A stretch of DNA of 64,000 bases from Pantoea ananatis LMG 2665 (lineage in GTDB: Bacteria; Pseudomonadota; Gammaproteobacteria; Enterobacterales; Enterobacteriaceae), in the NCBI RefSeq assembly GCF_000710035.2, contig NZ_JMJJ01000010.1, positions 1 to 64,000 of the forward strand, in the 5' to 3' direction. Every line of letters begins with the position of its first letter. Position 1 is the first letter of the stretch. The notes beneath the pieces are model-generated. The model ran no database searches and had not been told where the DNA came from. It saw nothing but the letters and a program-made list of their open reading frames with translations. Position numbers and translations under genes: made by a program. This document shows, piece after piece, positions 51,164 to 63,742 of the stretch.

Positions 51164-52336
51164 ATGATTTATTTTACATCAGGACGTGTTCCATCCTCTG
51201 CAAAACTTGAAGCCGCTATGGATGCGGTTATCGATCAGGCGATTGATGCACAGCGCATTGTCGGTTGTACGGTGATGGTAGCCCAAGCCGGCGAATTAAT
51301 GTATCAGCGAGCGGCGGGTCTGGCTGACAGAGAGCAGAAGAAAGGCATGGCGCTGGATGCGATTTTCCGCCTTGCCTCGCTGACCAAACCCATCGTGAGC
51401 CTGACGGCAATGCGCCTGATCGAACAAGGGTACATGACGCTGGATGACGACATTACGCGCTGGCTTCCCGATTTCCGTCCCTGCCTGGAAGAGGGGAAAC
51501 CTGCAACCATCCGGGTGCGACATCTCCTGAGTCACATGTCAGGTTTACGTTACCGTTATTCCGCGCCGGCTGATTCCCTTTATCACACCCTGAACGTGTC
51601 TGATGGGATCGACTATCAACCGGGATTATCCATCGAAGAGAATCTACAACGCCTGGCAGGCACTCCGCTGCAGTTTGAACCGGGAAGCGGCTGGCGTTAT
51701 TCCCTGGGCATTGATGTTTTGGGCGAAATCATGGTGCGGGCAACCGGTAAGCGTCTGCCGGATCTGGTAAGTCATGTGGTCACGGAACCGCTCGGGATGA
51801 AAGATACGCTGTTTACCGTCAGAGATGAGGCGCGTTTAACCACGGTGTACACCGATGACAGCCCGGTGCCCACGGCGATAGGCGAGAATCAACGAATACC
51901 TTTTGGTGAGGGCGCAGCCATTTTCTGTCCTGACCGTATTCTCAAACCCGATGCCTGGCCGTGCGCCGGCGGGGGAATGGCAGGGACGGCCCCCGATTTC
52001 ATGCAATTGCTGGAAACGATCCGGCGGCAGGGCGCGCCGCTGATTACGCGCGACAGCTTTGACTATATGACGCAGGAACACGTTGCCGCGAAATATGCCA
52101 CGCAGGGACCGGGATGGGGATTTGGTGTGGGCTGGGCACTGCTTGCCGATCCCGATGCGGCCGGGTCGCCTCAGTCAGCGGGCACGCTGTCGTGGAGCGG
52201 CGCTTACGGCCATACCTGGTTTGTTGATCGCCAAAAAGAACTCTGTGTACTAGCCATGACAAACACGACGCCGGAGGGGGTAAACGGTCAGTTCCCCGTG
52301 ATGCTGCGCGATGCCGTATATAGCGGTCTTGCGTAA
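51164..52336 (+). CDS. Serine hydrolase of the beta-lactamase/family VIII esterase superfamily
   Basis: A 390-residue protein with the penicillin-binding-protein-like serine hydrolase fold. The nucleophile motif is SLTK (Ser72, Lys75), the second motif is YSL at Tyr179 in place of the usual YxN, and the third-motif region reads SWSGAYGHTWFVD (WSG instead of KTG). These are features of family VIII carboxylesterases (EstB type) rather than true class C beta-lactamases. There is no signal peptide, so a cytoplasmic location is likely. I chose the ATG at 51164, with AAGGAA upstream, over a TTG eight codons earlier. It is divergent from the symporter across UxuR-type operators, so it may act on an imported ester; antibiotic resistance is not implied. 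Confidence 0.8.
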   Translation: MIYFTSGRVPSSAKLEAAMDAVIDQAIDAQRIVGCTVMVAQAGELMYQRAAGLADREQKKGMALDAIFRLASLTKPIVSLTAMRLIEQGYMTLDDDITRWLPDFRPCLEEGKPATIRVRHLLSHMSGLRYRYSAPADSLYHTLNVSDGIDYQPGLSIEENLQRLAGTPLQFEPGSGWRYSLGIDVLGEIMVRATGKRLPDLVSHVVTEPLGMKDTLFTVRDEARLTTVYTDDSPVPTAIGENQRIPFGEGAAIFCPDRILKPDAWPCAGGGMAGTAPDFMQLLETIRRQGAPLITRDSFDYMTQEHVAAKYATQGPGWGFGVGWALLADPDAAGSPQSAGTLSWSGAYGHTWFVDRQKELCVLAMTNTTPEGVNGQFPVMLRDAVYSGLA

Positions 52337-52344
52337 TGGATTGT

Positions 52345-52391
52345 TGGACTGACGGCGGGCGCCCCCTTTTAGGGCGGCGCTGGCCAGTCCA
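52345..52391 (+). terminator. Structured hairpin after the serine hydrolase gene
   Basis: TGGACTG and CAGTCCA flank a GC-rich inner stem (GCGCCCCC/GGGCGGCGC). It starts 8 bases after the stop. It lacks a T tract, so it may protect the transcript end rather than terminate it. Confidence 0.4.
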
Positions 52392-52472
52392 CAGGCTGTT
52401 TCTTATAAAGGCTGCGGTTGAGAAAGCATGAAGAGCGCGCTGGCGTTATCGGGTGAGGCGGGCGGCATTTCT

Positions 52473-53303
52473 TTAACGGCCACTGTACGCCAGGGTGACC
52501 TGACGGGCTTCGCGGATGACCAGCGCGCCCAGTTCGGTGATGCGGTCGTCCGTCATGCGGGCAATAGGCCCAGAGATGGAAAGCGCCGCAAATGGCTCGC
52601 CGTGCTCATCGTAAATGGGGGCCGCCACACAACGCAAACCGAGCGCATGTTCTTCGTCATCGAAAGAAAATCCCCGAGTCCGGATCTGTGCCAGATTGGT
52701 TTTCAGACTCTGAGGTGACATCAGCGTATTGGGCGTGTAGTAATGCAGGCCTTTCTGATGCAGCAGAGCGGTGACCTGCTCGTCGCTGAGATGCGCCAGA
52801 AAAGCTTTACCTGCGCCCGATGCATGCATTGGCAGTTTGCCGCCGATCGGTGCAGACATGCGCATCAGTTGCGTACACTGTACCTGATCGATAATCACCG
52901 CCTGAAAATCGCTGAGGTCCAGCACCGCCAGATTGACCGTTTCACCCGAGTTTTCCATCAGCGTACGCAGCACCGGGTGGACCAGCGCCAGCAGGTTCCG
53001 GCTCTGTAAAAAACTGCTGCCAACCACAAACGCATGTGCCCCCATGGTCCAGTAGCCTAAATCGCCCTCCTGGCGCACAAACCCCTGCTGCTGCATAGTG
53101 GTCAGCAAGCGATGTGTTGTGGAGTTAGGCAACCCGGCCTGCTGCGCGAGTTCGGTAAGCGCGACGCTGCCATGTGAATTAGCGATCAACTCCAGCAGCG
53201 TTAACCCACGGGTCAGTGACTGAACCTGACCGCCTGCGGGCGCTGAGGGGGCAGGGGTGCCACGGGGTTTTTTTCCGCGTTTCGCGGCGACGGGCGTTGC
53301 CAT
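52473..53303 (-). CDS. iclR: Acetate operon repressor IclR
   Basis: IclR represses aceBAK and its own gene; glyoxylate and pyruvate modulate binding. The 276-residue product (E. coli 274) has an N-terminal winged helix-turn-helix (VALTELAQQAGLPNSTTHRLLTTMQQQGF) and the ligand domain RMSAPIGGKLPMHASGAGKAFLAHLS and SFDDEEHALGLRC. I chose the ATG at 53303, which has a strong AAGGAG site; a frame six codons longer would include it. It is separated from aceK by the uronide cassette, whereas E. coli has at most one gene between them. Confidence 0.96.
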   Translation of the reverse strand: MATPVAAKRGKKPRGTPAPSAPAGGQVQSLTRGLTLLELIANSHGSVALTELAQQAGLPNSTTHRLLTTMQQQGFVRQEGDLGYWTMGAHAFVVGSSFLQSRNLLALVHPVLRTLMENSGETVNLAVLDLSDFQAVIIDQVQCTQLMRMSAPIGGKLPMHASGAGKAFLAHLSDEQVTALLHQKGLHYYTPNTLMSPQSLKTNLAQIRTRGFSFDDEEHALGLRCVAAPIYDEHGEPFAALSISGPIARMTDDRITELGALVIREARQVTLAYSGR

Positions 53304-53325
53304 TCTGTTTCTCCTTTTCACATAG

Positions 53326-53340
53326 TGGAAACCATTTTCG
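53326..53340 (-). promoter_or_regulatory. Probable IclR autoregulatory operator
   Basis: TGGAAACCATTTTCG lies about 23-37 bases before the iclR start and shares the TGGAAA..ATTTTC pattern with the aceB operator. IclR is autorepressed in E. coli. Confidence 0.55.
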
Positions 53341-53494
53341 TTTTAATCTGCCTGAATGCAAACGCTGACGTGCTGGTCAGACCTGATAATCACTTCCCTG
53401 AAAATCTCCGCTAAGGTTACTTTGAGGCATCATGACCTTATGCAAGAATGACTGGCTGGTATTTCACCAGCGCATTGACGTGGATGAGACAACC

Positions 53495-56400
53495 GTGAGC
53501 AATCTAACCGACGCGCTGCATCAGCAACTTGCCCACCGCATTATGGTATTAGATGGTGGAATGGGCACCATGATCCAGAGCTATAAACTGGACGAACACG
53601 ATTTTCGTGGCAGCCGTTTTGCTGACTGGCCCTGCGATCTCAAAGGCAATAACGATCTGCTGGTGCTAAGTAAACCAGAGGTGATTCGCGAGATCCATGA
53701 TGCGTATCTGGCCGCCGGTGCGGATATTCTCGAAACCAATACCTTTAATGCCACCTCCATTGCGATGGCGGACTACCAGATGGAAGCCCTGTCGGCAGAG
53801 ATTAACTTCGCGGCCGCGAAGCTGGCGCGTACCTGCGCAGATGCGTGGACGGCAAAAACGCCAGATAAACCGCGCTATGTCGCGGGCGTACTGGGCCCCA
53901 CCAACCGCACCTGCTCGATCTCACCCGATGTTAACGATCCGGCGTTCCGTAATATCACCTTCAATCAGTTGGTGGACGCCTATCGTGAGTCCACCCGGGC
54001 GCTGGTGGAAGGCGGTTGCCACATCATCATGATTGAAACGGTATTCGATACGCTCAACGCCAAAGCGGCTGTCTTTGCGGTGAAAGCAGAGATGGAAGCC
54101 CTTGACGTGGCGCTGCCGTTGATGATCTCCGGCACCATCACCGATGCTTCAGGCCGCACGCTTTCCGGACAAACTACCGAAGCCTTTTATAATTCGTTGC
54201 GCCATGCAGAACCCTTATCCTTTGGTCTGAACTGCGCACTGGGGCCGGATGAACTACGCCAGTATGTTGCTGAACTGTCACGCATCGCCGAAGGCTATGT
54301 CACTGCCCATCCCAATGCCGGTTTGCCCAACGCCTTCGGCGAATACGATCTTGATGCAGAAGTGATGGCGCAGCAGATTGGGGAATGGGCCAACGCCGGC
54401 TTTCTGAACATTGTTGGCGGCTGCTGCGGCACCACGCCACAGCACATCGCTGCCATGGCGGCGGCCGTGGAAGGCGTTGCGCCACGTCAGCGCCCCAAAC
54501 TGCCCGTTGCCTGCCGTCTTTCGGGTCTTGAACCGCTGAATATCAGTGCAGAATCGTTATTTGTGAACGTGGGAGAACGCACCAACGTTACCGGCTCTGC
54601 TAAATTTAAGCGCCTGATTAAAGAAGATAAATATCATGAGGCGCTGGAAGTCGCGTTACAACAGGTTGAGAGCGGTGCCCAGATTATTGATATCAATATG
54701 GATGAGGGAATGCTGGACGCGGAAGCCGCGATGGTGCGTTTCCTCAACCTGATTGCGGGTGAGCCCGATATTGCCCGCGTGCCAATTATGATCGACTCCT
54801 CGAAATGGGAGGTTATTGAGAAAGGGCTGCAGTGTATTCAGGGAAAAGGCATCGTCAACTCCGTCTCAATGAAAGAAGGTGAGGCCGTATTTATCCACCA
54901 TGCCCGCCTTGTCCGCCGCTACGGGGCCGCCATGGTGGTGATGGCCTTCGATGAGGTGGGGCAGGCCGATACGCGTGAGCGGAAGATTGAGATCTGTCGC
55001 CGCGCCTACCAGATCCTGACGCAACAGGTGGGGTTTCCGCCTGAGGACATCATTTTCGATCCCAATATTTTTGCCGTTGCGACCGGTATCGACGAACACA
55101 ACAACTACGCGATGGATTTTATTGGGGCCTGCGAAGACATTAAACGTGAACTGCCCCATGCGATGATCTCGGGTGGCGTATCTAACGTCTCGTTCTCGTT
55201 CCGGGGCAACGATCCGGTTCGTGAGGCGATTCACGCGGTGTTTCTCTATTACGCCATCCGTAACGGTATGGACATGGGAATCGTGAACGCCGGGCAGTTG
55301 GCCATTTATGACGACCTGTCTGACGAACTGCGTGAGTCCGTTGAGGACGTGATCCTTAACCGGCGCGCCGACGGTACTGAGCGATTACTGGCGCTGGCGG
55401 AAAAATACCGCCGCAATAAAAGCGACAGTGCGGATGAAAAGCAGCAGGCTGAATGGCGCGGCTGGGACGTGGTGAAACGGCTGGAATACTCACTGGTCAA
55501 AGGCATCACCGAGTTTATTGAACAGGACACGGAAGAAGCCCGTCAGCAGGCCGCGCGCCCGATAGACGTGATTGAAGGGCCGCTGATGTCCGGCATGAAT
55601 GTGGTGGGGGATCTGTTTGGTGAAGGCAAAATGTTCCTGCCGCAGGTCGTGAAATCGGCCCGCGTGATGAAACAGGCCGTCGCCTGGCTTGAACCCTACA
55701 TTCAGGCCAGTAAAGAAGCCGGACGCAGTAACGGCAAGGTGGTGCTGGCAACGGTAAAAGGCGACGTCCACGACATTGGCAAAAACATTGTTGGCGTGGT
55801 CCTGCAGTGCAATAACTATGAGATTATCGACCTCGGCGTGATGGTGCCGGGCGAGAAAATCCTCAAGACCGCGCGCGAAGTGAAGGCTGACATCATTGGT
55901 CTTTCTGGGCTCATCACGCCGTCGCTGGATGAAATGGTCAACATGGCGAAAGAGATGGAGCGTCAGGGATTTACGCTGCCGCTGTTGATTGGTGGCGCCA
56001 CCACGTCTAAAGCCCATACCGCCGTGAAAATCGAACAGCACTACAGCGGGCCCACCGTTTATGTGCAAAACGCCTCGCGCACGGTGGGTGTCGTGTCATC
56101 CCTGCTATCGGATACGCTCAGGGATGACTTCGTTGCGCGCACCCGCAAAGAATATGAAACCGTGCGTATTCAGCATGCGCGTAAAAAACCGCGCACGCCG
56201 CCGGTGTCACTCAGCGCTGCGCGCGACAACGCGACGAAGATTGACTGGGACAGCTATACACCGCCCGTAGCGAAGCACGTCGGTGTCAGGCGCGTTGACG
56301 CGGGCATTGACGTGCTGCGCAATTACATCGACTGGACGCCCTTTTTTATGACCTGGTCGCTGGCTGGCAAATACCCGCGCATCCTGGAGGATGAGGTCGT

Positions 56401-57178
56401 GGGCGATGAAGCGAAACGACTGTTTGCCGATGCTAACGCGATGCTGGATAAGCTGAGTGACGAAAAAGCGCTGACGCCACGCGGCGTGGTCGGCCTGTTC
56501 CCGGCTAATCGCGTGGGCGACGATATTCATATCTTTGCGGATGAGCAGCGCGATACGCTGCTGAACATCAGCCATCATCTGCGGCAGCAAACGGAAAAAA
56601 CCGACTTTGCCAACTACTGTCTGGCCGATTTTGTGGCGCCGAAAAGCAGCGGTAAAGCTGATTATATCGGGGCTTTTGCCGTTACGGGCGGGCTGGAAGA
56701 AGATGCGCTGGCCGAGGCTTACGATAAGCAGCAGGACGACTACAACAAGATTATGGTCAAAGCTATCGCGGACCGCTTAGCCGAAGCCTTCGCCGAATAT
56801 CTGCACGAACAGGTGCGCAAAACAATTTGGGGTTTTGCTCCCGATGAGCACCTCAGTAATGAGGCGCTCATCCGCGAAAATTATCAGGGCATTCGCCCGG
56901 CGCCGGGCTATCCGGCCTGTCCGGAACACACTGAGAAAGCCACTATCTGGGCGCTGCTGGATGTGGAAACGCACGCGGGTATGAAACTCACGGAGTCTTT
57001 TGCCATGTGGCCGGGCGCCTCGGTATCAGGCTGGTACTTCAGCCACCCTGACAGCCGCTACTTCGCCGTGGCGCAGATTCAGCGCGATCAGGTTGAGGAC
57101 TATGCGGCGCGTAAGCGCATGTCGGTAAGCGAAGTGGAGCGCTGGCTGGCCCCCAATCTGGGTTACGACGCCGACTAA
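53495..57178 (+). CDS. metH: Cobalamin-dependent methionine synthase MetH
   Basis: MetH transfers a methyl group from methyltetrahydrofolate through cobalamin to homocysteine. Starting at the GTG at 53495 (GGATGAGA upstream) gives 1227 residues, the E. coli length; an ATG 21 codons earlier would add a non-homologous prefix. Domains in order: homocysteine-binding barrel with the zinc ligands in [10 protein letters not shown] (about 308-317), pterin-binding barrel ([24 protein letters not shown]-type), helical cap, cobalamin domain with the lower-ligand histidine in DVHDIGKN (about 757-764), and the C-terminal SAM reactivation domain ([15 protein letters not shown]). It is divergent from iclR, as in E. 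coli. Confidence 0.97.
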   Translation: MSNLTDALHQQLAHRIMVLDGGMGTMIQSYKLDEHDFRGSRFADWPCDLKGNNDLLVLSKPEVIREIHDAYLAAGADILETNTFNATSIAMADYQMEALSAEINFAAAKLARTCADAWTAKTPDKPRYVAGVLGPTNRTCSISPDVNDPAFRNITFNQLVDAYRESTRALVEGGCHIIMIETVFDTLNAKAAVFAVKAEMEALDVALPLMISGTITDASGRTLSGQTTEAFYNSLRHAEPLSFGLNCALGPDELRQYVAELSRIAEGYVTAHPNAGLPNAFGEYDLDAEVMAQQIGEWANAGFLNIVGGCCGTTPQHIAAMAAAVEGVAPRQRPKLPVACRLSGLEPLNISAESLFVNVGERTNVTGSAKFKRLIKEDKYHEALEVALQQVESGAQIIDINMDEGMLDAEAAMVRFLNLIAGEPDIARVPIMIDSSKWEVIEKGLQCIQGKGIVNSVSMKEGEAVFIHHARLVRRYGAAMVVMAFDEVGQADTRERKIEICRRAYQILTQQVGFPPEDIIFDPNIFAVATGIDEHNNYAMDFIGACEDIKRELPHAMISGGVSNVSFSFRGNDPVREAIHAVFLYYAIRNGMDMGIVNAGQLAIYDDLSDELRESVEDVILNRRADGTERLLALAEKYRRNKSDSADEKQQAEWRGWDVVKRLEYSLVKGITEFIEQDTEEARQQAARPIDVIEGPLMSGMNVVGDLFGEGKMFLPQVVKSARVMKQAVAWLEPYIQASKEAGRSNGKVVLATVKGDVHDIGKNIVGVVLQCNNYEIIDLGVMVPGEKILKTAREVKADIIGLSGLITPSLDEMVNMAKEMERQGFTLPLLIGGATTSKAHTAVKIEQHYSGPTVYVQNASRTVGVVSSLLSDTLRDDFVARTRKEYETVRIQHARKKPRTPPVSLSAARDNATKIDWDSYTPPVAKHVGVRRVDAGIDVLRNYIDWTPFFMTWSLAGKYPRILEDEVVGDEAKRLFADANAMLDKLSDEKALTPRGVVGLFPANRVGDDIHIFADEQRDTLLNISHHLRQQTEKTDFANYCLADFVAPKSSGKADYIGAFAVTGGLEEDALAEAYDKQQDDYNKIMVKAIADRLAEAFAEYLHEQVRKTIWGFAPDEHLSNEALIRENYQGIRPAPGYPACPEHTEKATIWALLDVETHAGMKLTESFAMWPGASVSGWYFSHPDSRYFAVAQIQRDQVEDYAARKRMSVSEVERWLAPNLGYDAD

Positions 57179-57186
57179 AAAAACAA

Positions 57187-57212
57187 GGCAGCCTGATGGC
57201 TGCCTCTTTTTT
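57187..57212. terminator. Bidirectional terminator metH/yjbH
   Basis: GGCAGCC and GGCTGCC form a 7-bp stem around TGAT, with A residues on the left and TCTTTTTT on the right. It lies in the 32-base gap between the convergent genes and can serve both. Confidence 0.88.
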
Positions 57213-59301
57213 AGTTAAACCGGGCGTCACGGTCCGAGGTCATGTCATACAGCTGGTACTTCCTTCCCAGCATCTGGCCACCATCACGGGTGAGCGGTAC
57301 CCAGTTAATCTGCGCACGGCCACGGGTTGGCGTAACGGTAAACAGATCCATGGGGATGGAGATATAGAAGCCTTTAGTAAAGTCACCTTCGCCATACTGT
57401 TGCGATGATACGTTGGTTTTTGTGGCATAAACGCCAACCATCACGCCACTGTCGAAGCGCTTAGAGAGATCAATCGTGACGCCTTTATCCTTCGCCAGAT
57501 ACTGCCCGACGCTGGCTTTCACTAAGACGTTCTCCATAAACCAGGGGCGCCAGTAGCCGGTAAGGTTGCCGGTAGGCGCTTCGTAACGGGTGAATCTCAT
57601 CATGTCATCCCAGTCACGCTGGCGCACATAGTTAGCATCCACGCCAACGGCCCAGTTGCTGTCTACCGGACGATAAAGGACTTCGCCGCCTACGCCGCCA
57701 TACATGGTTTCCAGATAGCCGCCGTAGACCTGGCCATAGAATCCATTACCCAGATAATCCATGTAGTTGGCTTGCAGATCGTTAACGTAAACGTTGTTCT
57801 CAACGTAGTCGCGAATGTGCGTACGCACGCGTGGCAGCGTGGAATCCGCAGGTGCGCCGTTGTAGTTAAATTTGTCGTAATTGTTCGCAACGTTAGCAAA
57901 CAGGCTACCGCCTACCAGCAAGTGATCGGTGAGCCAGTAATCGACGTTGCCCATCACGCCAACCTGGTACAGATAGAAACTTTCCGGGCCGCCCACAGAC
58001 TGGTTAAGTACCGGCGACAGGCTGTAACTCAGGCGCTCTTTGCGAATAAACATGCCCTGCTCGGTAGGCTCCGGATCAACCGGATCTGTGCGGACCTGTT
58101 GTAACGGCTTTTCATGCCCTAATGGATAACCCCCCAGCTCGTTGCGCAGGCTGGCAACGGAGGTTTCTGTCGTGACCTGAGGCATGTTGTAACGCGACTC
58201 CGTCACGTTTATGGTCTCAATACCGTCTGGGAGATGATTCATGATGATGCGGTTCGCGCGATCCACACCTTCACGCGTGTCACGGTATTTGGTTTGCTCG
58301 CCTGATACGTACAGCGTGCTGCCTTTGGTCTGGATTTTTGGACCAGCCAGGCCTGCGTTGTACTTCAGTTCAGACAGCTGATTACCTGTCACCGTGGTTT
58401 CCAGCAGCTTAGGTTGCGGGTTCGGGTTGTACGCAGGTTTCGGACTGTCGATATGATCCTGATGCATATCGTTGAAGTTGGTGCGAATGGTGAAGCCGAA
58501 CATAAAAGTATTGCCGCGCTCATAGCTGGCATTGATATCGGCCCAGTCAGTGACGCGGTAGATTGCACCGACGTTGACCTTGCTGCGCTGCGGCAGGCGT
58601 CCGGCGAAATCATCCTTGTAATCGTTACCTTCGTATTCCACCTTCAGGCGCAGCGGCTGCCAGGGCGTCTGGTATTCTATCCCGCCAAATACCGCCGAAG
58701 GGCCGTGGAACATCTGCGAGCCATTGATCGATCCCGCCTGACCGACGCCGGGACGCTGACAGTAGCTGTCGCTGTAGGAACAGAAGGGATTTTTCACGGT
58801 TCCGCTGTTGCCCAGATAGCCCCAGCCCATACCCAACGTAAAGTCGAACGGCCCCCAGGCTTTGGTGGCGACCAGGTACTCGCTGTCGAACAGGCCGGTG
58901 CCGCCCAGATCGCGGGTACCAAACGAGACCTCCGGCAGCCAGTAACCTTCCTGCCACAGGCGCAGCTTCAGGTCGAAAGCTTTATCTTTATAGCTTTGGT
59001 TGCCGCTGAAACTTTCCACCGCGCTGTAACGCCGGGTGCGCACATCGGTATAACGCACGGTTGTTTCCAGCCAGGGAAAAAGCTGCAGTGAAGCAGAATA
59101 GTAGCGATACTGATCATTATCGCGGAAGTTCAGGCTAAATTCGCCCTCTTTCGCCATACGCGCGGTGGGCACCTGCATCAGGCCCACGCCGCCAAAATCA
59201 GACTGCGAAGGCGTTACCGGCGCGGCATACATTTCCGCATGGGCCTGACAGGCGCTTGCCACAGAAACAGCCAACAGGCTGAGAAGATAACGTTTTTTCA
59301 T
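57211..59301 (-). CDS. yjbH: YjbH-family outer-membrane protein of the yjb exopolysaccharide operon
   Basis: A 696-residue secreted protein with a signal peptide ([22 protein letters not shown]) and a mature start containing [21 protein letters not shown], typical of the YjbH/GfcD family. The long beta-rich body with repeated aromatic strands suggests an outer-membrane barrel. YjbEFGH makes an RcsB-controlled extracellular polysaccharide in E. coli, and YjbH is thought to form the outer-membrane part. It is the last gene of the operon; its ATG shares one base with the yjbG stop (TGATG). Confidence 0.9.
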   Translation of the reverse strand: MKKRYLLSLLAVSVASACQAHAEMYAAPVTPSQSDFGGVGLMQVPTARMAKEGEFSLNFRDNDQYRYYSASLQLFPWLETTVRYTDVRTRRYSAVESFSGNQSYKDKAFDLKLRLWQEGYWLPEVSFGTRDLGGTGLFDSEYLVATKAWGPFDFTLGMGWGYLGNSGTVKNPFCSYSDSYCQRPGVGQAGSINGSQMFHGPSAVFGGIEYQTPWQPLRLKVEYEGNDYKDDFAGRLPQRSKVNVGAIYRVTDWADINASYERGNTFMFGFTIRTNFNDMHQDHIDSPKPAYNPNPQPKLLETTVTGNQLSELKYNAGLAGPKIQTKGSTLYVSGEQTKYRDTREGVDRANRIIMNHLPDGIETINVTESRYNMPQVTTETSVASLRNELGGYPLGHEKPLQQVRTDPVDPEPTEQGMFIRKERLSYSLSPVLNQSVGGPESFYLYQVGVMGNVDYWLTDHLLVGGSLFANVANNYDKFNYNGAPADSTLPRVRTHIRDYVENNVYVNDLQANYMDYLGNGFYGQVYGGYLETMYGGVGGEVLYRPVDSNWAVGVDANYVRQRDWDDMMRFTRYEAPTGNLTGYWRPWFMENVLVKASVGQYLAKDKGVTIDLSKRFDSGVMVGVYATKTNVSSQQYGEGDFTKGFYISIPMDLFTVTPTRGRAQINWVPLTRDGGQMLGRKYQLYDMTSDRDARFN

Positions 59302-60044
59302 CAGTCTGGTATCCGGTGAGTCAGAACAGAAACAAGGCGATCATTCAGGTCTTTAAACGCGCCTGGCAGGCTCCACGACGAGAAGCCCGTCATAATGATG
59401 CTGCCGGGTTCGGGTTCAACGTGGCGGTGATTCCAGTAGGCCACAGGCGCTTCCCGCGTCGTGCCGTCCGGCGCAATCACAATCGCGATATTACGTTCTG
59501 CTCCAGCCAGGCGGGGGTGCTCGCTCAGGTAATCCCGTACGGATTTCCCTGGCTGCCAGTTCACGGCACCGGCACCCGCGATGGGGCCAAACAACAGGAC
59601 GCTGGTGCTGGGCTGGGTAAGGTAGAGATCGTAGCTGCCTTCCAGGCGGCGGTTATCCATCGTGTGCAGACGGATCCAGTCGGGATCCAGGGAGGTGAAC
59701 TGCCGCCCGGTCACCCGGATACCGCTTAACTGATGAATAACGGCATCAATTGCCGCAGCCTGCTCTCCGCTACTGTCGGCACGCCAGGCGCGCAACTGCG
59801 CCAGCGTTTGCTGATACTGCTGCTGCGCGACTGCCGTTGCCCCGCGCTCGGCAATAACGGCGCGTCGCCAGTCAGTCTTTGTCATCAGCGCGGGCTGAGT
59901 CACCAGCTGTGCCAGGTTTTCCACCTGGTTAACCTGAACACTCTGGGTATCGTGGGGGGCATGCACGGTAACCTGACCTGCGGCCTGAGCGGCCAGGGTG
60001 GTGAGCAGGCTCATTCCTGCCAACAAGCGTGTTATGTTTTTCAT
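59301..60044 (-). CDS. yjbG: YjbG, GfcC-type periplasmic protein
   Basis: A 247-residue secreted protein with a signal peptide ([23 protein letters not shown]). The GfcC/YjbG features are a proximal helical segment and a core with [22 protein letters not shown], then [24 protein letters not shown] (a beta-grasp-like region). The enzymatic role is unknown; it works with YjbF and YjbH in polysaccharide export. It overlaps yjbF by 4 bases (ATGA) and yjbH by 1, so the three are translationally coupled. Confidence 0.9.
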   Translation of the reverse strand: MKNITRLLAGMSLLTTLAAQAAGQVTVHAPHDTQSVQVNQVENLAQLVTQPALMTKTDWRRAVIAERGATAVAQQQYQQTLAQLRAWRADSSGEQAAAIDAVIHQLSGIRVTGRQFTSLDPDWIRLHTMDNRRLEGSYDLYLTQPSTSVLLFGPIAGAGAVNWQPGKSVRDYLSEHPRLAGAERNIAIVIAPDGTTREAPVAYWNHRHVEPEPGSIIMTGFSSWSLPGAFKDLNDRLVSVLTHRIPD

Positions 60045-60688
60045 GATTTTGCCGGCTTCAGAATGGTGATATCAACAGGGAATGCATCGGCAGCCAGCAT
60101 TTGTCGGGACTGCACGACCTGACCGCTACTGTTGTCGATCCAGAACGTGTTTTGCCACTCGCGATCCAGGCTGTCGATATGAAGCTGCTCATGCCAGACG
60201 CGGCAGGCAATGCGGTTCCCCGCAATATCCAGCACCTCGTCATCGCCCCGCGTGAAGGTTGAGCTCAGGGTTCCGCTATGGACGTTGCCCTGAACGGTCC
60301 ACTGAACAATTCGCGTCCAGCTGTCTCCGTTGCTGAGGTGCAGTCCTTTAGCCAGCGGATCCTGCTGTAAATTGCTGACGTCTGTCAGATTGTCAGGCAG
60401 GCCCAGCGTTTTGATCAGCCTGCCATGTGCGGTGACCAGCATCGATTGATCGCGAGTGACCCACTTTTGCTGGCCATTTTCGTTATAACCCAGCACGACA
60501 AAAATGCGCTGGCCATCATTGATTCGGGCATACAGGCTGGCATAGGGCAGATTATCAATCTGCTGAGGCGTGACGGTGACATCTTCTGGCCCTTCAATGG
60601 CCATCATCACGGTCTGTTCGAGTCCTTTTTGCGTTTGTGTACAGGCCTGCAGCAGCAGGCAAACGAGCAGCAGCGGAAGTTGGCGCAC
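60041..60688 (-). CDS. yjbF: YjbF, GfcB-type lipoprotein
   Basis: A 215-residue lipoprotein. The GTG at 60688 with AGGGA upstream gives MRQLPLLLVCLLLQAC, a compact signal peptide ending in a lipobox with Cys16. A frame 24 codons longer spoils the signal peptide. The mature part has the family segments PYASLYARINDG, ENGQQKWVTRDQ and GRLIKTLGLPDNL. It is the first gene of the coupled yjbFGH run, downstream of yjbE and a hairpin. Confidence 0.88.
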   Translation of the reverse strand: MRQLPLLLVCLLLQACTQTQKGLEQTVMMAIEGPEDVTVTPQQIDNLPYASLYARINDGQRIFVVLGYNENGQQKWVTRDQSMLVTAHGRLIKTLGLPDNLTDVSNLQQDPLAKGLHLSNGDSWTRIVQWTVQGNVHSGTLSSTFTRGDDEVLDIAGNRIACRVWHEQLHIDSLDREWQNTFWIDNSSGQVVQSRQMLAADAFPVDITILKPAKS

Positions 60689-60721
60689 AATGTGTCCCTG
60701 ATAAATGATGCCAAAGTAAAA

Positions 60722-60745
60722 ATAACCACACGAAAGTGTGGTTAT
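60722..60745 (-). terminator. yjbE-yjbF attenuator
   Basis: ATAACCACAC and GTGTGGTTAT form a perfect 10-bp stem with a four-base loop. On the minus strand it is followed by TTTTTACTTT. It lies between yjbE and yjbF and probably lets only part of the transcription reach yjbFGH. Confidence 0.8.
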
Positions 60746-60881
60746 GTTTAAAGCTCCCATACCCTTACTCGTTCAGGCCGCCGACGCTGTGGCATCCTGA
60801 TAGCGACTCATTTACCTGCGCAAACGAATCGTGATATGCGCGTTCGCAGCCTTGCTACAGCCCGAATGAGCAGGGTACCCA

Positions 60882-61130
60882 TCAACGCGTGGTGCCCGTT
60901 GTGGTTGTGGTTGTTGTACCAGTATTTGCCCCGTCACCACCGCCAGAAGCGGCAACACCGAGTCCTACTAACGCGCCGAGCACGCCGATACCTACAGCGG
61001 TCGTCGTACCTGCGGACATGGTGCCCGCCTGTGCGCCCGCTGCAGCACCAGCTTCTTCCGGCGCGGCAAACGCACTGGAAGAGACGGCTACGTAAAGTAA
61101 TGCCAGACCGGCAATCATGCGTTTTTTCAT
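60882..61130 (-). CDS. yjbE: YjbE, small secreted threonine-rich protein
   Basis: An 82-residue secreted protein: signal peptide MKKRMIAGLALLYVAVSSSAFA, an alanine/glycine-rich middle (GAAAGAQAGTMSAGTTTAVG) and a C-terminal run of threonines after GGGDGANTG. This matches E. coli YjbE (80 aa), including the TGGGDG-NTGTTTTTTT ending. I chose the ATG at 61130 (AGGTG upstream); a frame 31 codons longer lacks a signal peptide. It is the first gene of yjbEFGH and related to GfcA of group 4 capsule operons. Its function is unknown. Confidence 0.88.
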   Translation of the reverse strand: MKKRMIAGLALLYVAVSSSAFAAPEEAGAAAGAQAGTMSAGTTTAVGIGVLGALVGLGVAASGGGDGANTGTTTTTTTGTTR

Positions 61131-61651
61131 AACAACACCTACATTGAGTGAATGAAGGATTGCTATCCGACATTTTTGCACAACAGCATAAACCGTTGAC
61201 GCAAAGCCGAAGGACAGACCCATTACGGGCGCGTCCAGTATAGGGCAACAAAATACCAGAGTTCAGTAATGTAAAAACCTGTCAGTCTGTGAGGGCGTAA
61301 ACGGGCTAAATTAAGTAAATTCAGCGTTAACTTATTTTAAAGGCATGAGTTTATGTTGAAAAGCCGGATATTTGTCTGCAAAGACGGAGAAAGCAAAGCG
61401 GTTTCTACTTATTTAGTATTCTTTGGTACGGAATAAGAATTATCGGAATTTCCTTAAGCGTGGTTAAATTAAATAACATTATAAAACAACAGGTAAGAAT
61501 GAGCTGCATGCCGTTTTAGGGCCATTTTTAATAAGATTGTCATGATTTAACCCCGGCTAACTTCGGATTTGCCTCAGCCTATTTTAAGAATTATCCAATC
61601 CGTATATCGACTTTTCAGATAAAAAGCGGGTTGCACTCTCCATCATAGAAT
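61131..61651. other. Intergenic region pgi-yjbE with yjb control sequences
   Basis: About 520 AT-rich bases without a gene. The right end holds the pgi terminator. The middle contains RcsAB-box-like sequences (61443-61456 and a weaker one near 61434). No clear -35/-10 pair was identified. Confidence 0.5.
61443..61456 (-). promoter_or_regulatory. Putative RcsAB box upstream of yjbE
   Basis: Minus-strand TAAGGAAATTCCGA resembles the RcsAB/RcsB box consensus TAAGAATATTCCTA. yjbEFGH is RcsB-activated in E. coli. The distance to yjbE (about 310 bases) is long but possible. Confidence 0.45.
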
Positions 61652-61680
61652 AAAAAAGGCGACTAAATAGCCGCCTTTTT
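61652..61680. terminator. pgi terminator
   Basis: GGCGACT and AGCCGCC form a stem (with one G-T and flanking A-T pairs) between A6 and T5 tracts, 15 bases after the pgi stop. It can act in both directions; for pgi the minus-strand T run is the relevant one. Confidence 0.85.
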
Positions 61681-61694
61681 GTGCCTGTGGAAAT

Positions 61695-63720
<2,026 letters not shown>

Positions 63721-63742
63721 GCTACTTGCGCACCCGTGCGCA

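Noticed and set aside
51164..52336. Antibiotic-resistance beta-lactamase
   Set aside because: The SxxK motif is present, but the protein has no signal peptide, YSL replaces YxN and WSG replaces KTG. These fit family VIII esterases.
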